Source: an uncultured Eubacterium sp. (lineage in GTDB: Bacteria > Bacillota > Clostridia > Oscillospirales > Acutalibacteraceae). Taken from it: a stretch of 33,230 nt of DNA. Numbering within the stretch: position 1 is the first letter of the stretch; each line of letters opens with the position of its first letter. Of this stretch, positions 16,471 to 23,327 are shown in pieces. A model generated the notes under the pieces. That model saw only the letters and a list, made by a program, of their open reading frames with translations. It was not told where the DNA came from and did no database searches. Location of the stretch: contig CAKSWS010000015.1 in assembly GCA_934512155.1 (NCBI GenBank), positions 1-33,230 of the forward strand. Reading direction: 5' to 3'. The position numbers were made by a program, and so were the translations under genes.

Positions 16471-16689
16471 CTATATATTAACCTTCATATTATTCGTTCT
16501 GCATAAAATATAATCCGTTGAAACTCCGTAGTAATCCGCCAGTGTAATCAGATGATGAACAGGCAGTTCATTTGCCCCTCGTTCGTATCGTGCATACATT
16601 GTTTGCGAGGTTTTGAGCACATTCGCTATTTCCTGTTGAGTCTTGTCGCTGTCCTCTCTCAAATCTTTTATTCGTTTAATATAGTCCAT
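16471..16689 (-). CDS. Small XRE-family (Cro/CI-type) repressor
   Basis: The protein has 72 residues, almost entirely one helix-turn-helix domain: IKDLREDSDKTQQEIANVL, then TSQTMYARYERGANELP, then LADYYGVSTDYIL. AAGGAG is 7 bases upstream of the ATG. It is divergent from the collagen-like surface gene, and the two share a 114-bp promoter region packed with TTTACTA repeats. A role as local repressor of that gene and of itself is therefore likely but inferred. It belongs to the repeat-bracketed accessory island. Confidence 0.85.
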   Translation of the reverse strand: MDYIKRIKDLREDSDKTQQEIANVLKTSQTMYARYERGANELPVHHLITLADYYGVSTDYILCRTNNMKVNI

Positions 16690-16727
16690 AGTATCACTCC
16701 TTGTTACAATTATATGTAGTACAAAAG

Positions 16728-16763
16728 TTTACTATTGACTTTAGTAAATATCTTTACTATACT
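16728..16763 (+). promoter_or_regulatory. Surface-protein promoter with TTTACTA operator repeats
   Basis: TTGACT (16735-16740), 17-bp spacer, TATACT (16758-16763). The -35 box is framed by an inverted repeat, TTTACTA (16728-16734) and TAGTAAA (16742-16748). A third TTTACTA (16753-16759) overlaps the -10 box. On the other strand a TATAAT near 16712-16707 would serve the XRE gene. The layout fits a shared operator for the divergent repressor. Confidence 0.7.
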
Positions 16764-16803
16764 AAACTTGAATAATTATATTTTTTCAAGGAGGAGTTAT
16801 ATT

Positions 16804-18987
16804 ATGAGTAATTCAAAAGAGACGAATAATAGGCCTGTTGCAAAGGTGCTTGCCATAGTGCTTGCTTTTGCCGTTATGCTTGCTACTTCGTTTGTTGTGT
16901 CAAACTTTGTGCATAATAGGGGAAATTCTCAAGCGGTGTCTAATGTGCAAAACGGACTGTCTGCATATGAACTTGCAACTGAGCAGGGCTATAACGGCAG
17001 TGTTCAGGATTGGCTCGATTCACTTAAAGGAAAGTCCGCCTATGATATTGCCGTAGAAAACGGCTATTCGGGTAGTGAAAAGGACTGGGCGGATGCACTT
17101 GACGCAAGCGCAAAGCAGGAAACTTCACAAATAAAAACTGCTTATTTTACCGATACGGGTAAGCTTATTATTGAACTTTCAGATGGTACATCTATTAATG
17201 TCGGCACTGCTAAGGGGCTGAACGGAAAGAACGGTACCGACGGTAAAGACGGTACAAACGGAATAAACGGTAAGAATGGTACTGACGGAAAAAATGGAGT
17301 AAACGGCACTGACGGAGCAGATGGCAAAGATGGTACAAATGGTGCCGACGGTCAAAATGGGGCAGATGGAAGAGATGGTGTCGGCATATCTCAAGCGGAG
17401 ATTAATTCAGACGGTCAACTTGTGCTTACATTTTCCGACGGTACTGCCGTAAACCTTGATCGAGTTGTCGGTGCAAAAGGTGATAAAGGCGATCAAGGAG
17501 AACAAGGCATTCAAGGTGCAAAAGGTGATAAAGGCGACCAAGGTGAACAAGGTATTCAAGGTGAAAAAGGCGAAACAGGAGCCGCAGGAAAAGACGGTCG
17601 AGACGGCGTAGACGGTATTAACGGTACAAACGGGGTTGACGGAAAAGACGGCAAGGACGGTACTAATGGCACTGACGGTCAAGACGGTGTAGGTATTCAG
17701 AATATTCTTGTTACTTCTGACGGCAATCTTAATGTAACTCTCACTAACGGCACAACTCTTGAACTCGGAAATATTAAGGGTATGGACGGAACCGATGGTG
17801 TAGGTATTGTAAAAGCAGAAATTAATGCAAACGGTGAACTTATTCTTACTTATTCCGATAATAATGTGGTTAATCTCGGAAATATCAAAGGAACAGACGG
17901 CAGAGGAATTAAGAGTGTTGCCGTTACAATCGATGGCGAATTAATCGTAACTTATACCGATTCTACTGTTGTAAATCTCGGATCGATTAAGGGTGAAAAA
18001 GGTGATAAAGGCGATAAAGGAGACAAGGGCGATAAAGGTGACGCAGGCAGAGGTATTGCGAAAACCGAACTCGTAAACGGTGAACTCATAATCACCTATA
18101 CCGACGGAACGCAGGAAAACCTCGGTGGCGTAACCTCGGATTATGCAGATTCAAAATATTTGAATTTCCACATAACAAATAATATGTGTATTGTTTCATT
18201 AAAGGAAGAATATAAGTCGGTTATAAAAGAAATCAATATTCCTTCATATTATAAAGGCGTATCGATTACTTCTATTAGTGGATTTGGTGATTGTGTAAAT
18301 TTAGAAAAAATAAACTTGCCGGACACTTTGAAGGAAATACAATCATATTGTTTTAGTAATTGCAGTAAATTAAAGGAAATAAGTATTCCGAATTCTGTAT
18401 ACACTATTGGGGAAAGAGCTTTTGAAAACAGTGCTGTTGAAAATGTTTTGCTTCCAAGCGGTTTGAAGTATTTGAATAATTTTGCGTATAATGGTTGCAG
18501 TAAATTAAAGAGCGTAGTTTTTTCGGGAACTGAATCTGTTACAATTGGAATTAGAGCTTTTTACGATTGCACATCTTTGACTGATGTAATTTTTAGTGAT
18601 AATGTTGAAAAAATAGATACTTCTGCTTTCTCAGGATGCAGTAATCTTGTTAACATTAAGTTGCCAAGTCAATTAAAATATATAGGTAGTTTTGCTTTTT
18701 CTTCATCAGTAATTATGGAACTTACGATACCTAAGTCGGTTACATTTTTAGGTGACCGTTTTATAAGTAACTTAAAATCACAATTTACAAAATTGTGCTT
18801 TGAAGATGTAAACGGATGGCAAAAATGTCCTACTCTTTATGGTCGAATTAACGGAACTTGGAGCAATGTTGATCCGTCGGATGTTGCAAACAGTGATACT
18901 ATGATAGATTTGGTAATGCGTCAAACTGAAACATTTGAATATAACGGACAAACATATACAGGAAATTATGAATTTAGAAAAGTTTAA
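16804..18987 (+). CDS. Membrane-anchored collagen-like protein with beta repeats and BspA-type leucine-rich repeats
   Basis: The protein has 727 residues, from ATG 16804 with AAGGAGGAG 7 bases upstream. In order: short basic cytosolic tail; membrane helix or uncleaved signal (about 12-35); two SAYELA...GS..DWLDSLKG units (53-76, 79-101), a repeat known from collagen-like proteins of Bacillota. Next come six beta-type units of about 25 residues (111-136, 195-219, 298-323, 335-360, 368-393, 418-441; pattern DGxLxxTxSDGTxxNLG) alternating with Gly-X-Y blocks (138-193, 223-297, 396-416). A BspA/LRR_5-like region follows (about 484-655: SNCSKLKEISIPNSVYTIG and similar), then a 70-residue end. There is no LPXTG sorting signal; anchoring is probably by the N-terminal helix. 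Leu is often CTC here while neighbours prefer CTT, a hint of transfer. A likely role is adhesion or matrix contact; the ligand is unknown. Confidence 0.85.
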   Translation: MSNSKETNNRPVAKVLAIVLAFAVMLATSFVVSNFVHNRGNSQAVSNVQNGLSAYELATEQGYNGSVQDWLDSLKGKSAYDIAVENGYSGSEKDWADALDASAKQETSQIKTAYFTDTGKLIIELSDGTSINVGTAKGLNGKNGTDGKDGTNGINGKNGTDGKNGVNGTDGADGKDGTNGADGQNGADGRDGVGISQAEINSDGQLVLTFSDGTAVNLDRVVGAKGDKGDQGEQGIQGAKGDKGDQGEQGIQGEKGETGAAGKDGRDGVDGINGTNGVDGKDGKDGTNGTDGQDGVGIQNILVTSDGNLNVTLTNGTTLELGNIKGMDGTDGVGIVKAEINANGELILTYSDNNVVNLGNIKGTDGRGIKSVAVTIDGELIVTYTDSTVVNLGSIKGEKGDKGDKGDKGDKGDAGRGIAKTELVNGELIITYTDGTQENLGGVTSDYADSKYLNFHITNNMCIVSLKEEYKSVIKEINIPSYYKGVSITSISGFGDCVNLEKINLPDTLKEIQSYCFSNCSKLKEISIPNSVYTIGERAFENSAVENVLLPSGLKYLNNFAYNGCSKLKSVVFSGTESVTIGIRAFYDCTSLTDVIFSDNVEKIDTSAFSGCSNLVNIKLPSQLKYIGSFAFSSSVIMELTIPKSVTFLGDRFISNLKSQFTKLCFEDVNGWQKCPTLYGRINGTWSNVDPSDVANSDTMIDLVMRQTETFEYNGQTYTGNYEFRKV

Positions 18988-18999
18988 GGAGAATTTATT

Positions 19000-19407
19000 A
19001 TGGCAGTATGGGGAATAGGTTCTTATTATAAAGGAACATTTAATCCTGATAAGACAGATGATTTTATTAAAGAAAATTGTGCATTTATAGGTTGGGATTA
19101 CGGTAATGCACCGTCGCTTCACTATATGCTCAGCACTGTAAAATTAGGCGATATTGTATACATCAAGTCATTTATACCTAAAAGTAAAACTTTACATATA
19201 AAGGCTGTGGGTATAGTGAATGATGTTAATAAAAATATCAGCAATGAACTCGGTACGGGCGTGGGTGTAAAATGGAAAGATAATTTTGAGCCTATGACAA
19301 TAGAAATTACCGAAAAGGCGTTTAAGAATAATGTTTATAATAATACATTGTTTGAAGAATATGACGCCGAGATAATTAATAAACTTGTATCTGAATTGAT
19401 TAAGTAA
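19000..19407 (+). CDS. Small protein resembling PUA/EVE-like domains
   Basis: The protein has 135 residues with no signal peptide. The start has AAGGAG before the ATG, 12 bp after the surface-protein stop, so it is probably co-transcribed. The opening WGIGSYYKG, followed by DKTDDFIKENCAFIGWDYG, then MLSTVKLGDIVYIKSF and IKAVGIVND resembles the beta-barrel PUA/EVE-type domain seen at the N-terminus of some McrB-like restriction proteins and as stand-alone proteins. That is recognition by eye and uncertain; such folds bind modified bases or RNA. No catalytic residues are evident. Its pairing with a surface protein is unexplained. Confidence 0.6.
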   Translation: MAVWGIGSYYKGTFNPDKTDDFIKENCAFIGWDYGNAPSLHYMLSTVKLGDIVYIKSFIPKSKTLHIKAVGIVNDVNKNISNELGTGVGVKWKDNFEPMTIEITEKAFKNNVYNNTLFEEYDAEIINKLVSELIK

Positions 19408-19414
19408 ACAAAAC

Positions 19415-19740
19415 AAAACCGCCTATGCGTAAGCGTGGCGGTTTTACGAATGTTAAGGGGGTTATTAGGGGGCTCGTTTGCGACCGCTGCCGGTGGCAGA
19501 TAAAGGGAGCAATAAGAGCTTCGTAGCAGTCAAAATTTTTGAGCTAATGAAATGCGATAAAAATTTTGGTTACTGCACGGCGGATGGTCGTTGTTTATTA
19601 CAAGTCATTTGTTGCACTCCCCCTGATTTGCGTAGTGCCCTCCTTGTTAAAGGAGGGGGGACCGCTTGCGGTGGGAGGATTCTATGGTGCCGTTCTTTTG
19701 CAACACGAAAGAATGGCACAACCTCGCCGTGTTTACGGCG
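19415..19740 (+). repeat. Composite hairpin repeat, copy A (with GCTCG module inserted)
   Basis: In order: H1, AAAACCGCC/GGCGGTTTT (19415-19445), which also serves as terminator for the preceding gene; a TTAAGGGGGTTATTAGGGGG block; the GCTCG module (19470-19603); GTTGCACTCCCCCTGATTTG; a bipartite repeat with stem ACCGC-TT-GCGGT (19638-19682); H3, GTGCC...GGCAC (19687-19719); H4, CGCCGT-GTTT-ACGGCG (19725-19740). The copies at 22.9 and 27.1 kb lack the GCTCG module at this point and have instead the other half of hairpin H2, so the module looks inserted. Open frames in this stretch are repeat-derived. Confidence 0.85.
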
Positions 19741-19788
19741 TAATATGTTAAAGTACATATTGATGAATGTTGTTTGATTTATTATGAG

Positions 19789-19878
19789 AATCCCACCACC
19801 GCAAGTGGTCCTAAACCCTTTTGTCTGCATTGCAGACATTTCCCCTGTTAGGGGAATAACCCTTTAACAAGGGAGGCT
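19789..19878 (-). repeat. Bipartite hairpin repeat, copy 4 (with two extra hairpins)
   Basis: Minus-strand frame GCCTCCCTTGTTAAAGGG ... GGGATTCTC. It holds three stems: CCCCT-GTT-AGGGG (about 19842-19854), TGTCTGC-ATT-GCAGACA (19822-19838) and ACCAC-CGCAA-GTGGT (19795-19809). The flank GCAGACAAAAGGGTTTAGG is identical to that of the partial copy at 27358-27402, where the next hairpin has a different sequence. Confidence 0.75.
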
Positions 19879-19893
19879 TAATATGAAAGCAAA

Positions 19894-19922
19894 AAAATAA
19901 TCACCCGGAGGGTGATTATTTT
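19894..19922 (-). terminator. Terminator of the GH110-like gene
   Basis: AAAATAATCACCC (19894-19906), loop GGA, GGGTGATTATTTT (19910-19922): a 13-bp perfect stem overlapping the minus-strand stop codon. The A-tract at 19891-19898 reads as a T-tract on the minus strand. Confidence 0.85.
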
Positions 19923-21478
19923 ATAACAACATTTTCTGCCGATTTGATTTTAACAGGGTTGCCTTTATAATTAAATTTATTATTTATAATCCTTATATTG
20001 CTGTGTACGGCACCTTCGTCAATTTTGTTTTCCGGCTTAATTAAAATCGGCACACTGCCGCAGTAATCAAAAACGTTATCTTTAATTAACACATCTTTGC
20101 AGCATCCGCTTTCATACCAGCTTGACGCATCGTCGGAAATAAGCACGCCGCTCATTGAACAGCTTATAAAATGATTGTTTTCAATAACCGTTTTTTCACG
20201 GGCGGTAACAAGCACGCCTCTTGTAATAATTCGTTTAACGGTATTGTTTCTGAATGTTGTTTGGGGAATTTTTGTTAAATCCTCTACGGCATAGCCTTCT
20301 TTTGCACCTTCGGTACTGTCTACTGTTATTTCCAAGTGGTATTCACGCACCAAATTTGATTTTATAACGGTGGCTGTGCCTTGGTCTTTTAATGAAGACG
20401 GTTTAACAAATGCTACTTTATCACCCACTGAAATCGGGTTAAATCCGTGGGTTTGGGGGTGTTTGTAAAGAAGCATTATTTTGTTGCCTTTTATGCTTTC
20501 AATAATATAGTTAATTCCGTGAATGTTAATGCAATCGTCGCAAGCACCTTCAAAATAGTTGTTTTCAATCAAAATGTTGCCACGGCACATACATATTTGC
20601 ATAAAATCAGCCAAAGAAGCCACATCTCTGCCGCTGTTTTCTTTTGGGGCAAAACGGCAGTTTCTTACAGTAATATCTTTTGAATCCTGTGCCACAAAAG
20701 CAAGCGAATAGTTAAAATGTTGAGAAACATTTTCAAACATAACATTTTCGCTTTGGTTAACAAAAATGCCCACGTTTTCACGGCGGCTGTCGAAAATATA
20801 AAACTTGTCGCCCACATCGCAAAAGCCTGTGTAAGGGTAGTAAAATCTGAAAGTTGTGGTGTTAATTTTTTTCCAAGACAAAACATTGTGAAACAATTTA
20901 TATGTGCGTTCAATAATATCCGGTGATTTTGCTTTAACCAATCCTATGTGGCTTGCGTTTTTCAATTTATCAGAGGCGCAGTAATCGTTCCAGCCGTAGT
21001 TTAACAAAAACAAGCCGTTGTTTGGGGTTATGATAAATCTTCCGTCGCACTTAAAATCAATGTAAAATGTTGATTTTTTAACAACTGTTAATTTTCTGAA
21101 TCTTGGTTCACGCACATCTATTGCCAAGTTTTTAATAACAACATTTTTGCATTTTTTAACAATCATGTTTGACATAGGGCCTTTAACAATCAGCTCTGAA
21201 CCGCAAAAATCAAACACAGTGTCTTCTATGTCGTCTATATTCAGGGCAAACTTGTTATCGTGGGGCATTATGTCCTGCTCAAACTCTCGGTCGCCTACGG
21301 TGTTTGTTATGTATTCTCTTCTTTGTTTTATATTGCTTGAATCTATATAGTACGTTCCTTTATCAAAAATAACAGTATTATGACCGTCGTAATTTACAAG
21401 ATAACCTAAAAGTTCGCATATGTCTAATGATACGTTTTTATTTGGCTCAACACCGAATTCATTTGCGTAAATATTCAT
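19916..21478 (-). CDS. GH110-like right-handed beta-helix glycosidase (putative alpha-1,3-galactosidase)
   Basis: The protein has 520 residues and no signal peptide, so it is predicted cytosolic. The body is a parallel beta-helix built of N-x-F/V-x-N turns (VVIKNLAIDV, ITVRNCRF, ILIENNYFEG, VLIKDNVFDYCG, IRIINNKF). Family wording typical of GH110 is present: ADFMQICMCRGNILIENNYF, CDDCINIHG, RGVLVTAREKTVIENNHF, and LISDDASSWYESG. GH110 enzymes remove terminal alpha-1,3-galactose (blood-group B or linear alpha-Gal). The paired Asp of CDDCIN and the later Asp pair in SDDASSW are the candidate catalytic residues. The assignment is by motif memory; another beta-helix glycosidase is possible. It follows the uracil-DNA glycosylase by 6 bp in the same direction; there is no functional link that I can see. 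Confidence 0.7.
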   Translation of the reverse strand: MNIYANEFGVEPNKNVSLDICELLGYLVNYDGHNTVIFDKGTYYIDSSNIKQRREYITNTVGDREFEQDIMPHDNKFALNIDDIEDTVFDFCGSELIVKGPMSNMIVKKCKNVVIKNLAIDVREPRFRKLTVVKKSTFYIDFKCDGRFIITPNNGLFLLNYGWNDYCASDKLKNASHIGLVKAKSPDIIERTYKLFHNVLSWKKINTTTFRFYYPYTGFCDVGDKFYIFDSRRENVGIFVNQSENVMFENVSQHFNYSLAFVAQDSKDITVRNCRFAPKENSGRDVASLADFMQICMCRGNILIENNYFEGACDDCINIHGINYIIESIKGNKIMLLYKHPQTHGFNPISVGDKVAFVKPSSLKDQGTATVIKSNLVREYHLEITVDSTEGAKEGYAVEDLTKIPQTTFRNNTVKRIITRGVLVTAREKTVIENNHFISCSMSGVLISDDASSWYESGCCKDVLIKDNVFDYCGSVPILIKPENKIDEGAVHSNIRIINNKFNYKGNPVKIKSAENVVIK

Positions 21479-21484
21479 AGTGCC

Positions 21485-22048
21485 TTAAATTTTTACTCCT
21501 AATTTAATTGCTCTGTCTTTAATTTTTTGCCAATCTTCAAGGGCAAAAGTTTTGTTGTTTATATTTCGCAAAACAGCGGCAGGGTGGTAAGTGGCAGTGT
21601 AAAAAATGCCGTCTTTTTCTGTGAATTCACCGTGCTGTTTTGTTACTTTAATGTTTTTATCAATAATTTTTTGTGCCGCAATTCTGCCCACGCAAACTAT
21701 TATTTTGGGTTTAATAATTTCAATTTGTGCATCTAGCCATTTTTTGCAAGCGGCGGCTTCTGTAGGTTTAGGATCTCTGTTTTCAGGGGGTCTGCATTTC
21801 GTTGTGTTGGCAATATACACGTTTTTATTTCTTGAAAAACCGGCACTTTCAAGAAATTCATCCAGCAATTTACCGCTTCTGCCAACAAAAGGCTCACCTT
21901 GCAGGTCTTCGTTTGCACCCGGCGCTTCGCCTATAAGCATTATTTTTGCATTTTCACATCCAACGCCGAAAACCGTGTTTGTTCGGTAGTTTGCAAGCTC
22001 GCAATCGGTGCAGTTTCGGCATTTGTTTTCAAGTTCACACAAGTTCAT
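21485..22048 (-). CDS. Uracil-DNA glycosylase, family 4 (iron-sulfur type)
   Basis: The enzyme removes uracil from DNA in base-excision repair. Cys13 and Cys16 (CTDC), then the Cys of TTKCRPPENRDP and of AAACKKWLD, are the four [4Fe-4S] ligands typical of family 4. The active-site loop GEAPGANEDLQGEPFVGRSG and the late YHPAAVLRN motif, with its His, are complete. The start is ATG 22048 with a weak GGTGA 6-7 bases upstream; ATG 22060 lies too close to the -10 box. This gives 187 residues. It is probably co-transcribed with the downstream GH110-like gene. Confidence 0.93.
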   Translation of the reverse strand: MNLCELENKCRNCTDCELANYRTNTVFGVGCENAKIMLIGEAPGANEDLQGEPFVGRSGKLLDEFLESAGFSRNKNVYIANTTKCRPPENRDPKPTEAAACKKWLDAQIEIIKPKIIVCVGRIAAQKIIDKNIKVTKQHGEFTEKDGIFYTATYHPAAVLRNINNKTFALEDWQKIKDRAIKLGVKI

Positions 22049-22064
22049 TTTAATCACCATAAAA

Positions 22065-22093
22065 ATTATATCAAAATTTTTGTTGAAAAACAA
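22065..22093 (-). promoter_or_regulatory. Promoter of the uracil-DNA glycosylase gene
   Basis: On the minus strand, TTGTTT (22093-22088), 17 bp, TATAAT (22070-22065). The leader is very short. Confidence 0.6.
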
Positions 22094-22111
22094 CTAAAAG
22101 AGGTATAAAAT
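22083..22111 (+). promoter_or_regulatory. Promoter of pduL
   Basis: TTGAAA (22083-22088), 17 bp, TAAAAT (22106-22111). The -35 box overlaps that of the divergent glycosylase promoter, so the two may compete. Confidence 0.5.
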
Positions 22112-22154
22112 ATACCCATAAAAATATTTCTATAATTTGTTAAGGAGAATCAGT

Positions 22155-22736
22155 ATGGAAAACAACGAAGTACTTGTTGAAATTTCAGCACGCCACGTGC
22201 ATGTTACAGAGGAAGATTTGGAAACTTTGTTTGGCAAAGGTTATCAGCTTACAGTTAAGAAAGAACTTTCTCAACCCGGTCAGTTTGCTTCAAACGAAAA
22301 GGTTAAGGTTATCGGCACAAAGGGTGAATTCCCGGCTGTTTCAATTTTAGGCCCTTGCAGAAAAGCAACACAGGTTGAAATTTCTTTAACAGACGCTCGT
22401 TCAATCGGTGTTTCCGCTCCTGTTCGTGAAAGCGGCGACGTTGCAGGTTCAGGTGCATGCAAGCTTGTTGGCCCTGCCGGTGAGGTTGAACTTAAAGAAG
22501 GCGTTATTGCAGCAAAGCGCCACATTCATGCAACAGAAGCAGATGCAGAAAGAATGGGTCTTACAAACGGTCAAATAGTTTCTGTTGAAATTCCTACATC
22601 AAACGAAAGAAGCCTTATTTTCGGCGATGTTGTTGTAAGAGTTTCAAACAGCTATGCTCTTGCAATGCATATTGATACAGATGAATCAAATGCAGCAGGT
22701 ATGGCACCTAATTCAACAGGTAAAATTATTAAATAA
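22155..22736 (+). CDS. pduL: Phosphate propanoyltransferase / phosphotransacetylase PduL
   Basis: The enzyme interconverts acyl-CoA and acyl-phosphate, linking acetyl- or propionyl-CoA to ATP synthesis by acetate kinase. It has two PduL beta-barrel modules with zinc-binding histidines in VEISARHVHVTEEDL and AAKRHIHATEADA, plus QPGQFASNEKV and the ILGPCRKATQVEIS loop. The start is ATG 22155, AAGGAG 7 bases upstream. This gives 193 residues beginning right at the catalytic fold, without the N-terminal helix that targets PduL into microcompartments. No shell-protein genes are nearby. It therefore probably serves as a housekeeping Pta substitute. Confidence 0.9.
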   Translation: MENNEVLVEISARHVHVTEEDLETLFGKGYQLTVKKELSQPGQFASNEKVKVIGTKGEFPAVSILGPCRKATQVEISLTDARSIGVSAPVRESGDVAGSGACKLVGPAGEVELKEGVIAAKRHIHATEADAERMGLTNGQIVSVEIPTSNERSLIFGDVVVRVSNSYALAMHIDTDESNAAGMAPNSTGKIIK

Positions 22737-22766
22737 TTAATATGTAATACAAATTATAACCAATTA

Positions 22767-22822
22767 GCTCCCTTGTGAAAGGGTGCTGTCGCATTTTATA
22801 TGCGACGGAGGGATTCTTGTAA
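22767..22822 (+). repeat. Bipartite hairpin repeat, copy 5
   Basis: GCTCCCTTGTGAAAGGG, then the central stem GTCGCAT-TTTAT-ATGCGAC (22788-22806), then GGAGGGATTCTTGTAA. It is nearly identical (one mismatch in the central part) to 23033-23078, 266 bp downstream in the same orientation. Confidence 0.88.
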
Positions 22823-22860
22823 GCCAACAATCTTTATTAATATGTGTTATTTATGTATTA

Positions 22861-23011
22861 CGCCGTAAACACGGCGGGGTTGTGCCATTCTTTCGTGTTG
22901 CAAAAGAACGGCACCAAGAAAGCAAATCAGGGGGAGTGCAACAAGTTGCAATTCCCCCTAATAACCCCCTAAACATTCGTAAAACCGCCACGCTTACGCA
23001 TAGGCGGTTTT
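22861..23011 (-). repeat. Composite hairpin repeat, copy B (inner deletion)
   Basis: Read on the minus strand: H1 CCGCC/GGCGG (23011-22981); the GGGGG block; H2, in which GGGGGA-TGCAAC pairs with GTTGCA-TCCCCC (22930-22958); then directly H3 (22882-22914) and H4 (22861-22876). The inner bipartite repeat present in copies A and C is missing here. Adjacent repeat units fill most of 22745-23166, and no gene is supported there. Confidence 0.85.
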
Positions 23012-23032
23012 GTTTTGCATTTCCTAATTTAG

Positions 23033-23078
23033 CCTCCCTTGTGAAAGGGTGCTGTCGCATTTTATATGCGACTGAGGG
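23033..23078 (+). repeat. Bipartite hairpin repeat, copy 6
   Basis: CCTCCCTTGTGAAAGGG, the same central stem GTCGCAT/ATGCGAC, then TGAGGGATTCTTGTAA. It is a direct repeat of copy 5 on the other side of composite copy B. Confidence 0.88.
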
Positions 23079-23105
23079 ATTCTTGTAAATTAAACAATAT
23101 TTAAA

Positions 23106-23157
23106 TGAATCCCCCTGTTTTTGCAAGCAAAAATTCCCCCCCCTTTAACAAGGGGGA
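23106..23157 (-). repeat. Bipartite hairpin repeat, copy 7
   Basis: Minus-strand frame CCCCCTTGTTAAAGGGG, palindromic stem TTTTTGC-TT-GCAAAAA (23118-23133), GGGGGATTC. On the plus strand its CCCCC/GGGGG arm followed by nine T (23158-23166) can act as a terminator upstream of feo. Confidence 0.85.
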
Positions 23158-23217
23158 ATTTTTTTAACCTAATTGTCTTCCTTTTGACAATAGGAAAATA
23201 AAATTTTGAAATTTTTG

Positions 23218-23246
23218 TTGACATTCCTATTGGGGTGTGGTATATT
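23218..23246 (+). promoter_or_regulatory. feo operon promoter
   Basis: TTGACA (23218-23223), 17 bp, TATATT (23241-23246). Confidence 0.8.
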
Positions 23247-23252
23247 CTTAAC

Positions 23253-23270
23253 AGTTAGTAAAGGCTAACT
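23253..23270. promoter_or_regulatory. feo operator 1 (DtxR-like palindrome)
   Basis: AGTTAG-TAAAGG-CTAACT, placed over the expected transcription start. It has the same form as operator 3 (common pattern AGTTAGNNNAGGCTAACT). The GTTAG/CTAAC half-sites are those of DtxR/IdeR boxes, though the spacing differs. Confidence 0.7.
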
Positions 23271-23287
23271 ATTTTTTTGAAGCGTCC

Positions 23288-23309
23288 GTTAGTATAAACT
23301 AACCTAACT
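23288..23309. promoter_or_regulatory. feo operator 2
   Basis: GTTAGT-ATAA-ACTAAC (23288-23303), a perfect inverted repeat in the feo leader, extended on the right by another CTAACT half-site (23304-23309). It lies just upstream of the first feoA ribosome site. Confidence 0.6.
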
Positions 23310-23327
23310 TTCAACGGAGGTGCTGAT

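Noticed and set aside
17142..17682. Antisense open frames across the collagen-like gene
   Set aside because: Periodic Gly-X-Y codons give long Ser/Val/Pro-rich frames on the other strand; these are a by-product of the repeats.
19478..19839. Open frames of 61-99 codons on both strands at 19.5-19.8 kb
   Set aside because: They are entirely inside the composite repeat; the same peptide fragments recur in the copies at 22.8 and 27.1 kb.
22783..23126. Open frames of 91-101 codons between pduL and feoA
   Set aside because: They are made of tandem repeat units, with no ribosome site and no recognised domain.
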